Source: Clostridia bacterium
Lineage (GTDB): Bacteria > Bacillota > Clostridia > Oscillospirales > CAG-272
Assembly (NCBI GenBank): GCA_017631215.1
Contig: JAGBTR010000327.1
Location: 1-7,917 of the forward strand
Direction of reading: 5' to 3'
DNA: 7,917 nt
Within the stretch, counting starts at the first letter, position 1. Every line of letters begins with the position of its first letter. The notes beneath the pieces were generated by a model, which did not search any database, was not told the origin of the DNA, and saw only the letters and a program-made list of their open reading frames with translations. Positions 1 to 5,054 of the stretch are shown here, piece after piece. The position numbers were made by a program, and so were the translations under genes.

Positions 1-35
1 CACATTAGGAGATTTTTTGGTATAACCTTTGTTGC

Positions 36-93
36 CCACCCGCATAGCGGGTGGTTGTCTGTTTCGCGCTTCGCGCTCAACTGCCTAAAGGCA
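36..93. repeat. cluster of three small perfect hairpins downstream of the hydrolase gene
   Basis: Three short inverted repeats follow one another. CCACCCGC (36-43) pairs with GCGGGTGG (47-54) around a 3-nt loop. GCGC (66-69) pairs with GCGC (73-76) around TTC. TGCC (82-85) pairs with GGCA (90-93) around TAAA. They sit just left of a strong terminator. No open reading frame of note crosses them, and positions 1-100 otherwise hold nothing I can name. They may be the 3' structured tail of a transcript entering from the left or part of an intergenic repeat element. The function is unknown. Confidence 0.45.
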
Positions 94-100
94 CTAATAT

Positions 101-136
101 AAAAACGAACACCGCCGAGGCGGTGTTCGTTTTTTT
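101..136. terminator. bidirectional rho-independent terminator
   Basis: A 16-bp perfect stem (101-116 against 119-134) with a GC-rich core (ACCGCC/GGCGGT) is flanked by A5 on the left and a T-run on the right, so it can act in both directions. On the minus strand it lies about 65 nt past the hydrolase stop codon and should end that transcript. On the plus strand it would end any transcript entering from the left. Confidence 0.88.
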
Positions 137-200
137 GCTTATCACCAAGGGCTCGCGTTCTCCGCGCGGCGCAGGCAGATGACGGGACTCCCGCATTTTC

Positions 201-1154
201 TCACGCCAGCCCCGTCACCGCATAGCGGATCGGTCGCTCCCCTTCCAGATCAACGTCGTGCAGACAAACCGAAGATATCCCGAGGTCGTGATAGGTGGTA
301 TAATAATAAACGCCGCGATCGACGTTGCAGCAGCTGCTGTAACGGGTATATTCCAAGCCGTCACTTGTCTGAACACATCCCCGCGGCATTGCCACCGAAT
401 TCAACGCATGGAAGAACTGACACACGCGCTCGCGCTCGCTCTCGCCCGTGGCCAAGTTCTCCTTGACAAAAAATGCTTTCACAAAGCGCGACACGCTGGA
501 AAAATCCCCTGGCAAGCCGAGCGCCCCCATTCCAAGGCTGTAATGATCAAGCGGTATTTTCTGCCCCAAGCGCCGATCCGACGCGCCCGTATGGAAGCTC
601 ATATAATTGCTCATATGGATGCGGTGGTAGTCAAACGGCGGATTATTGGTCAGCACCTCAAAGGGATTCTCATACACCTTAAGACCGTCCGCAAGGCTCT
701 CCAGCACGATGCTGCCCTGCCGATCGCTGATCATCCAATGGAGCGGCGACAGTGGCAGATCCTCGCTAAAATTGACCTTGACCAAATTGAGCCGTCGGAG
801 CATTTGCCTGACATCGTCCACGCAAGCGCACCGCCCCAGCACCCAGGGGATGAGCTCAAAGGGGGCGATGTTGTCCTTTTGACCGTCATAGTCGTAATAG
901 ACGGCATTCCCCGGAAAGCTCAAGCCTGCCATACTCAAGCCCTCTTCGTTGGTCGCATCGTAATATAGCGGAAAATTATTTACCACGGTCGCCATCCCGA
1001 CCATCGCGTAATGCGTTGTCAGCGGCTCCATATATCGCATCGGAAAGGAATACCGACGGGGCGTAATAACGACGCTCTCCCCGTAGCCCCGATCCAGATC
1101 CAAATTTCTGCCAAAGTAGGTATCCCCGTTTTTATAGGCTATGGCTGTACACAT
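201..1154 (-). CDS. linear amide C-N hydrolase, choloylglycine hydrolase family (bile salt hydrolase-like)
   Basis: This is a 317-residue N-terminal-nucleophile hydrolase, about the length of known bile salt hydrolases and penicillin V acylases. It begins MCTAIAY, so removal of Met exposes Cys2 as the nucleophile. FGRNLDLD (14-21) supplies the Arg16 and Asp19 equivalents of clostridial Arg18/Asp21. VLTNNP (167-172) contains the conserved Asn170, and SSVSRFVKAFF (219-229) contains Arg223 (Arg228 equivalent). A glycine-rich GMGALGLPGDF stretch (208-218) matches the substrate-loop region of bile salt hydrolases. No signal peptide is seen, so the enzyme is probably cytoplasmic. The likely role is hydrolysis of conjugated bile acids or a related amide. 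Oddity: AGLSF (76-80) has Ser79 where the Clostridium perfringens enzyme has Asn82 (Tyr in penicillin V acylases), so activity and substrate are uncertain. The start is supported by GGAGG at 1161-1165. The gene stands alone between two terminators. I could not identify a convincing promoter in 1166-1270. Confidence 0.9.
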   Translation of the reverse strand: MCTAIAYKNGDTYFGRNLDLDRGYGESVVITPRRYSFPMRYMEPLTTHYAMVGMATVVNNFPLYYDATNEEGLSMAGLSFPGNAVYYDYDGQKDNIAPFELIPWVLGRCACVDDVRQMLRRLNLVKVNFSEDLPLSPLHWMISDRQGSIVLESLADGLKVYENPFEVLTNNPPFDYHRIHMSNYMSFHTGASDRRLGQKIPLDHYSLGMGALGLPGDFSSVSRFVKAFFVKENLATGESERERVCQFFHALNSVAMPRGCVQTSDGLEYTRYSSCCNVDRGVYYYTTYHDLGISSVCLHDVDLEGERPIRYAVTGLA

Positions 1155-1270
1155 ATCGACCCTCCAAGCACTCGCTGTGATCTGTGGAGTAGTATTTCAA
1201 GCTTCGCCGCCCTTCATACACGCCTTGCCCACCGTTTTACCGCGCGCGTCTCCAAAGGCGCGTTTCTTTG

Positions 1271-1318
1271 AATAAAGAAAATACGGAAGCACCGAAATGC
1301 TCCCGTATTTTCTTTATT
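1271..1318. terminator. strong bidirectional terminator downstream of the nagB-like gene
   Basis: A 21-bp stem with one mismatch (1271-1291 against 1298-1318) encloses a 6-nt loop, CCGAAA. The outer part is A/T-rich (AATAAAGAAAA / TTTTCTTTATT), giving a U-rich tail in either direction. It lies 75 nt past the nagB-like stop codon and should end the isomerase-nagB operon, which makes the hydrolase gene to its left a separate transcription unit. Confidence 0.85.
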
Positions 1319-1362
1319 TCGACTATACTCAAGAGTCGCTACGCTTCAAGGTGATGGCTTCA

Positions 1363-1376
1363 AAAGCGATCGCTTT
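1363..1376. repeat. 14-bp perfect palindrome between nagB-like stop and terminator
   Basis: AAAGCGATCGCTTT is perfectly self-complementary and contains the 8-mer GCGATCGC. It lies 17 nt past the nagB-like stop codon. With no loop it is better suited to a protein or methylase site than to an RNA hairpin. The function is unknown and it may be chance. Confidence 0.4.
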
Positions 1377-1392
1377 GCGGCATCGGTCGATA

Positions 1393-2151
1393 TCACAGCA
1401 GGCTTGCGCTGTCTGCGTCGAGGTACAGCGTGGCGTTCTCTGCGCGGCGCAGGCAGGTCGCGGGACACATATCGTCGATCTCGCCCGTCAGCATACGCTT
1501 GACGGCGTTTGCCTTATGGGTGGTGGGAACGACGCAGAACTGATATCTTGCGCCCATCAGCGTGGGGCAAGTCAGCGTCAGCGCGTGGGTGGGGACGGCA
1601 TCCAGCGTCGGGAAGCAGCCGTCGTGTACCTGCTGGGTGCGGCAGACGAGATCCAACTCAGCGACCTTGATAACCTCGGGGTCGTTGAAGTCGGCAACGC
1701 CGGGATCGTTGAAGGCGATGTGACCGTTCTCACCGATACCCATCATCACGATGTCGCAGGGATTCTCGCGCAGAAGTGCGGCGTAGCGTGCGCGCTCGGC
1801 GTCGATGTCCTTGGCGGAGCCGTCGATCAAATTGACGGTACGGAAGGGCAGCTTACCGAACACGTGCTCGTTCAGATAGTAGCCAAAGGTGCGCGAGTCG
1901 CCGTGAGGCAGACCAATGTACTCGTCCATATGGAAGGCATTGATGCGCGTCCAATCGATATCGTCATAGGTGGCGAGCGATGCCAGCACGTCATTCTGCG
2001 AGGGGGCGGCGGCAAAGATCATATTGACCTGCTCCTGCTCGGCAAGCAGCTTGACGATGACGCGATGAGCGTCCTCTGCGGCGACCTTGCCCATCTCGGC
2101 ACGGTCGGGCATAATTTTGACCTGAAGCTTTTCTACAGTGTACTGTTTCAT
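1393..2151 (-). CDS. nagB: glucosamine-6-phosphate deaminase/isomerase family protein (NagB-like)
   Basis: This 252-residue protein belongs to the glucosamine/galactosamine-6-phosphate isomerase fold. Family enzymes convert an amino-sugar 6-phosphate to a ketose 6-phosphate plus ammonia in the cytoplasm. Family landmarks are HMDEYIGLP (74-82, with the catalytic Asp76 region), MGIGENGHIAFNDP (137-150, with His144) and THKANAV (211-217, Lys213). CRTQQVHDGCF (170-180) marks a NagB-like subgroup rather than the E. coli type. The motif reads NGH where E. coli NagB has DGH (Asp141), and NDP where it has NEP (Glu148). The symbol is therefore a family-level label and the exact substrate is not assured. 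The start at 2151 follows the isomerase TAA by 3 nt, and its AAGGAG ribosome binding site lies inside the last isomerase codons, so the two genes are translationally coupled. Transcription should end at 1271-1318. Confidence 0.88.
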   Translation of the reverse strand: MKQYTVEKLQVKIMPDRAEMGKVAAEDAHRVIVKLLAEQEQVNMIFAAAPSQNDVLASLATYDDIDWTRINAFHMDEYIGLPHGDSRTFGYYLNEHVFGKLPFRTVNLIDGSAKDIDAERARYAALLRENPCDIVMMGIGENGHIAFNDPGVADFNDPEVIKVAELDLVCRTQQVHDGCFPTLDAVPTHALTLTCPTLMGARYQFCVVPTTHKANAVKRMLTGEIDDMCPATCLRRAENATLYLDADSASLL

Positions 2152-2154
2152 ATC

Positions 2155-3015
2155 TTACTCCTTTTCGATGTTGGCGACGATCGCCTTGAGGTGTGCGGTA
2201 GCGTCGAGGAAGGCCTCCTTGGAATCCTCGTAGTGGAAGGGCTGGTTGAGCGCGTTGCCCGTCAACGTCTTGAGACCGACGAAGCCGTGCAGGTGAGGCT
2301 CGAGCGAGAGGATGACGTCCCGATCCGCCGTCTTCATATAGTCGGCCAGAATGGTCTCGATGAACGCCTGACCGTGACCTGCGGGAACGACGGTATGGTC
2401 AGAGAAGGTATCCTTGATGTGGAAATACTCGATGTGGGGCTTGATCTTCTCATAGCCCTGCGGATAGGGATAGTAGCCGCAGAAGGTGAAGTTGCCCATA
2501 TCGAAGACCGCGCGCAGTCTGCCGTCGAAGACACGAAGCAGCTCCAGGCAATTCTCGGGCGATTCACCGAAGATGCCACCCTCGTTCTCGTGGCACAGCG
2601 TAATACCGTAGCTGTCAGCCACGTCGAGCATCTGACCGAGCTGATCGATGACCTGCTCGTGTGCCTCGAACACCGTTTTTCCTGCCAGATAGAAGCTGAA
2701 CATACGGATGCGCTTGGCCCCCAGCGCGCAAGCGATCTCGCAGGTGCGGCGGGTCTTGTCCAGATGCGCGGCGAAATCATCGCACAGCTTGATCTTACCG
2801 AGCGGCGAGCCGATCGAATCGACCGCAATACCGCTGGCATCCAGCTTGCTCTTCATCACGCGGACAGCCGCGTCGTCAAGATCGGAGATGTTGGTGCCGT
2901 CGACGTTGCGAGGCTCCAGATAGGAGAAGCCCTCACGCGAGAGCACGTCGAGCTGCTCGTCAAGGGAGGGGCTGTATTCGTCCGCAAATGCGGAAAGAAG
3001 AATCTTTGCCATCAT
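2155..3015 (-). CDS. sugar phosphate isomerase/epimerase, xylose isomerase-like TIM barrel
   Basis: This 286-residue protein is of the AP endonuclease 2 / xylose-isomerase-like barrel superfamily, whose members isomerise or epimerise sugars, sugar phosphates or inosose-type compounds with a divalent metal. The usual metal-site segments are present in order: CHENEG (141-146, Glu143), FDMGN (171-175, Asp172), FHIKD (198-202, His199) and SLEPH (237-241, Glu239). PAGHGQAF (211-218) is also typical of the family. No signal peptide or membrane segment is seen. It begins Met-Met, and I prefer the first Met because AAAGGA (3023-3028) lies 7 nt upstream. A sigma-A promoter (TTTACA, 17 nt, TATAAT) drives it. 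It is the first gene of a two-gene operon with the NagB-like gene, opposite an AraC regulator. That points to catabolism of an amino sugar or related sugar. The precise reaction cannot be named from sequence alone. Confidence 0.88.
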   Translation of the reverse strand: MMAKILLSAFADEYSPSLDEQLDVLSREGFSYLEPRNVDGTNISDLDDAAVRVMKSKLDASGIAVDSIGSPLGKIKLCDDFAAHLDKTRRTCEIACALGAKRIRMFSFYLAGKTVFEAHEQVIDQLGQMLDVADSYGITLCHENEGGIFGESPENCLELLRVFDGRLRAVFDMGNFTFCGYYPYPQGYEKIKPHIEYFHIKDTFSDHTVVPAGHGQAFIETILADYMKTADRDVILSLEPHLHGFVGLKTLTGNALNQPFHYEDSKEAFLDATAHLKAIVANIEKE

Positions 3016-3054
3016 AATACCATCCTTTCAATTTGGGTTGGGTTGCTATCTTCA

Positions 3055-3083
3055 ATTATAACCTATATTTTTTGAAATGTAAA
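3055..3083 (-). promoter_or_regulatory. sigma-A promoter of the isomerase-nagB operon
   Basis: Read on the minus strand, -35 TTTACA (3083-3078) and -10 TATAAT (3060-3055) are separated by exactly 17 nt. The -10 is a perfect consensus. Transcription would start near 3048, leaving a leader of roughly 30 nt that contains the AAAGGA site. It is back-to-back with the regulator promoter: the two -35 boxes are only 14 nt apart. Confidence 0.8.
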
Positions 3084-3114
3084 TTGCAAAAAATGTGTTT
3101 ACATATTGCAAAAA
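3083..3114 (+). promoter_or_regulatory. putative AraC-type operator: direct repeat ATTGCAAAAA x2, 22 bp apart
   Basis: ATTGCAAAAA occurs at 3083-3092 and again at 3105-3114, and both copies continue into an ATG-containing flank. The 22-bp start-to-start distance is two helical turns, as expected for an AraC-family protein using two tandem helix-turn-helix motifs on direct half-sites. The first copy lies between the two divergent -35 boxes. The second lies inside the spacer of the regulator promoter. Inference: binding could activate the isomerase operon while repressing the regulator's own gene. Confidence 0.55.
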
Positions 3115-3126
3115 GTATGATATACT
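3098..3126 (+). promoter_or_regulatory. sigma-A promoter of the AraC-family regulator
   Basis: -35 TTTACA (3098-3103) and -10 TATACT (3121-3126) are separated by 17 nt in an AT-rich stretch. Transcription would start near 3133, just before the ribosome binding site at 3139-3145. This fits a translation start close to 3155 better than one at 3236. Confidence 0.78.
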
Positions 3127-3138
3127 ATAAAAAAGCAC

Positions 3139-3145
3139 AAGGAGG
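3139..3145 (+). promoter_or_regulatory. ribosome binding site that decides the regulator start
   Basis: AAGGAGG is a near-perfect match to the 16S rRNA 3' end. No ATG, GTG or TTG follows at a workable distance in the regulator frame. The in-frame codon 9 nt downstream is ACG (3155-3157). The first in-frame canonical start, TTG at 3236, is 90 nt away and has no Shine-Dalgarno of its own. Confidence 0.75.
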
Positions 3146-3154
3146 CGACGAAAT

Positions 3155-3985
3155 ACGTATACACTTGACACCATTGCAGAATTTGAAAACGCAGACATCT
3201 ATTACGACCACCGCATTTATCGCAAGCCGCCGTCCTTGCTCGTCAACCTGCACACGCACGATATGTTCGAGATGCTCTACTTCGTTCGCGGCGAGGCCTC
3301 CTATTACGTCAACGGCAAATCCTACACACTCCGTCCTCACGATTTGATTCTGACACGCCCCGCGCACCCGCACCAGATCTTTCTCAACGATGAGGTGCCG
3401 TACGAGCGATATCTGCTCCAATTCACCGAGCATACGGCGCCGTCTTCCCTTCTCCAAGCCTTGCCGGCGGACAAGGATATCATCAATATGTCGGAGGTGC
3501 CGCTACTGAACGCGCAATTTTTGCGTATCGATACCTACTGCGACAAGCTCGACACCGCAATTTTGCACTCGCTCTTCCCTTCGCTGATCTGCGAGGTGCT
3601 GTCCAATTTTGTCATTGAGGACCAACCCTCCACCGCACAGCATCTGACCGTTCATCCCACGCTGGAGCGCGCATTGACCTACATCGACAACAATCTTACG
3701 CGCGTCATTTCGATCGAGGAGATGTGCCGCGAGCTGTACGTCACGCGCGGACATCTTCACCATCTGTTTCTCACCCATCTGCAAACAACACCCAAACGGT
3801 ACATCACCGAAAAGCGGCTGTTCCGTGCCAAGCGTGAGCTTCGTCAAGGCAAGCCTCCCACGTCCGTCTATCAGGAGTGCGGCTTTGCCGACTACACCTC
3901 ATTCTACCGCAACTACAGGACCTTTTTCGGCTATCCCCCATCCAAAGAACAGACGGTCGGTCCGGGTCACAACATCATATCCTGA
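3155..3985 (+). CDS. AraC-family transcriptional regulator with N-terminal cupin sensor
   Basis: This is a DNA-binding regulator with an AraC-type N-terminal cupin and a C-terminal double helix-turn-helix. From ACG 3155 it has 276 residues; from the first canonical start (TTG 3236) it has 249. In the longer numbering, HTHDMFEMLYFVRGEA (32-47) and YVNGKSYTLRPHD (51-63) form the ligand-binding cupin. The tandem helix-turn-helix region runs roughly 185-258 and ends with the hallmark CGFADYTSFYRNYRTFFGYPP (first 20 residues from 242), the second recognition-helix region. I favour the longer form because the TTG start would leave only five residues before the cupin, because the upstream frame reads like coding sequence (IAEFENADIYYDHR), and because the only good ribosome binding site is at 3139-3145. 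ACG may be a rare start, a mutated ATG or a sequence error. Its divergent placement and the shared operator suggest it controls the isomerase-nagB operon in response to a sugar-like ligand. Confidence 0.87.
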   Translation, partial: TYTLDTIAEFENADIYYDHRIYRKPPSLLVNLHTHDMFEMLYFVRGEASYYVNGKSYTLRPHDLILTRPAHPHQIFLNDEVPYERYLLQFTEHTAPSSLLQALPADKDIINMSEVPLLNAQFLRIDTYCDKLDTAILHSLFPSLICEVLSNFVIEDQPSTAQHLTVHPTLERALTYIDNNLTRVISIEEMCRELYVTRGHLHHLFLTHLQTTPKRYITEKRLFRAKRELRQGKPPTSVYQECGFADYTSFYRNYRTFFGYPPSKEQTVGPGHNIIS

Positions 3986-4024
3986 AAAACGGCTATCTCA
4001 ACGCGCGATTGGGATAGCCGTTTT
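3986..4024. terminator. bidirectional terminator between convergent genes
   Basis: A 12-bp perfect stem, AAAACGGCTATC (3986-3997) with GATAGCCGTTTT (4013-4024), can extend by two more pairs (one G-U) towards an 11-nt loop. The T-run and A-run at the two ends let it serve both the regulator (stop at 3985) and the convergent hydrolase gene (stop at 4028). Confidence 0.87.
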
Positions 4025-4027
4025 CTG

Positions 4028-4849
4028 TTATATTTCAACGCTTCTGCCGTCGTAGGAAACGAGATATCCCAGCGGCGCGACCCGCTCCTCCAGCACGTGC
4101 TGCAGCGGCGCGGCATTGTGCGAGAAATGGTTGATCACGATCTGTGTCTGATCCGAAACGGCACCCATCTCGCGCAGGCGGGCAACGACCTCCTCGATAT
4201 TGGAAATGCCCATATGGCCGCCATCGTTGGGAATGGGAATATCCACGTTGGTGCAATCCATGCTCAAAGCATCAAACACCAAGCCCTCGCGGGCGATATA
4301 GTCGAACACCTCATCAAAGAAATAGCCGGTATCGTGGGCATAAAGCACCGTCTTGTCTCCCTCGCGGATGATATAGAACAGCGCACCGTCGCCCGGCATA
4401 TGCCGCGCAGGCAGAGCCGTCACGGTATAGCGTCCCAGCGTGACCGTCTCAAACGGTGCGATGGCATTCACGCAGACGTTGCCCAGATAACAGCCGCTCC
4501 CGGCGATCTTTTTGCGCGCGCCCTCGCCCGCGTACACCTGAAGAGCGGGTACGCGCATATCATGGGCAAAAGCACCTTGGCGCATCGACATCTCGTCGAC
4601 GTAGCAATGATCGAGATGAGAATGGGTCAGGAGCAGATAGGCGATCTTATCGCCCTCGATGCCGTTGGTCAAAAAATGATGATAGGTATCGGCGGGCAGA
4701 TCGATCAGCAGATCGTCGTTGATCAGCGCCTGCGAGCGCGTGCGGATGTTCTTGCCGCCCAGCGCACGAGCCTCACGGCAATATTGGCAGTTACAAAACA
4801 CAGCGGGAAAGCCCTCGGCTGCCGCCGTTCCCAGATAAGTCAGCTTCAT
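4028..4849 (-). CDS. MBL-fold metallo-hydrolase, PhnP-like
   Basis: This is a 273-residue metallo-beta-lactamase-fold hydrolase. Two-metal ligands are visible as THSHLDH (75-81: His76, His78, Asp80, His81), His150 (ARHMPG), Asp173 (HDTGYF) and His241 (NHFSHN). A CNCQYC cluster (19-24; Cys19, Cys21, Cys24) together with His244 matches the extra structural zinc site of PhnP, the E. coli phosphoribosyl cyclic phosphodiesterase of phosphonate degradation. The likely role is hydrolysis of a cyclic or linear phosphodiester in the cytoplasm. No phn genes are nearby, so a phosphonate role is not supported; a nucleotide-repair or other phosphodiesterase function is equally possible. The start at 4849 is supported by AAGGAG (4857-4862) 7 nt upstream. 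The gene has its own promoter at 4891-4919 and is monocistronic, ending at the convergent terminator. Confidence 0.88.
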   Translation of the reverse strand: MKLTYLGTAAAEGFPAVFCNCQYCREARALGGKNIRTRSQALINDDLLIDLPADTYHHFLTNGIEGDKIAYLLLTHSHLDHCYVDEMSMRQGAFAHDMRVPALQVYAGEGARKKIAGSGCYLGNVCVNAIAPFETVTLGRYTVTALPARHMPGDGALFYIIREGDKTVLYAHDTGYFFDEVFDYIAREGLVFDALSMDCTNVDIPIPNDGGHMGISNIEEVVARLREMGAVSDQTQIVINHFSHNAAPLQHVLEERVAPLGYLVSYDGRSVEI

Positions 4850-4890
4850 CGTATTTCTCCTTTGCGGTCAAAGTGCTCTTTTCACCTCTC

Positions 4891-4919
4891 ATTATAGCAA
4901 AAGATCGGCAAAAGTGCAA
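4891..4919 (-). promoter_or_regulatory. sigma-A promoter of the PhnP-like gene
   Basis: On the minus strand, -35 TTGCAC (4919-4914) and -10 TATAAT (4896-4891) are separated by 17 nt, with a perfect -10. The predicted transcript start is about 35 nt upstream of the ATG. The -35 and spacer lie within the inverted repeat at 4899-4938. Confidence 0.78.
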
Positions 4920-4938
4920 GCACCTTTTCCGATCTTTT
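4899..4938. repeat. inverted repeat enclosing the -35 box of the PhnP-like gene
   Basis: AAAAGATCGG (4899-4908) pairs perfectly with CCGATCTTTT (4929-4938). The inner AAAAGTGC (4910-4917) can pair with GCACCTTTT (4920-4928) with one bulge, so almost the whole 40-nt unit folds. It has A/T-rich ends like a terminator, and T6 follows on the plus side. Its left arm sits in the promoter spacer. It could be a second terminator behind the decarboxylase operon, an operator, or both. Confidence 0.6.
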
Positions 4939-4998
4939 CATTTTTTCTTATCCCAGCTCTCGCCTCAGGGAATCGTAAAAGAACGAACAGCTCACGAC

Positions 4999-5039
4999 AA
5001 AAAGACCGACGCCCGCCAAAGCGGACGTCGGTCTTTTTT
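4999..5039. terminator. bidirectional terminator of the oxaloacetate decarboxylase operon
   Basis: AAAAAGACCGACG (4999-5011) pairs with CGTCGGTCTTTTT (5026-5038), and an inner CCGC/GCGG segment follows one mismatch. The tract is A5 on one side and T6 on the other. It begins 15 nt beyond the oadA stop codon on the minus strand, so it should end that operon. Confidence 0.9.
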
Positions 5040-5054
5040 ATGATGATCCACGCA

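Noticed and set aside
219..229. CCGCATAGCGG repeated from 40-50
   Set aside because: The second copy is coding sequence for the hydrolase C-terminus, and an 11-bp self-complementary GC-rich match is readily found by chance.
258..968. 236-codon plus-strand open frame opposite the choloylglycine hydrolase
   Set aside because: It is an antisense shadow. The minus-strand frame has the family motifs, start and ribosome binding site.
1166..1270. search for a promoter or small gene between the hydrolase and the terminator
   Set aside because: There is no convincing -35/-10 pair on the minus strand and no small frame with a ribosome binding site. Only a weak CGCGC/GCGCG pairing was seen, so nothing is called.
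1330..1360. possible minus-strand promoter (TTGAAG, 16 nt, TATAGT) between the nagB-like stop and the terminator
   Set aside because: The -35 and -10 are weak, and it would fire straight into a strong terminator. No product is expected and chance is likely.
1297..3075. 592-codon open frame on the plus strand across the nagB-like and isomerase genes
   Set aside because: It is fully antisense to two genes with clear family motifs, spans the terminator and promoter regions, and its translation looks like no known protein. It arises because the minus-strand genes avoid the codons that would place stops in this frame.
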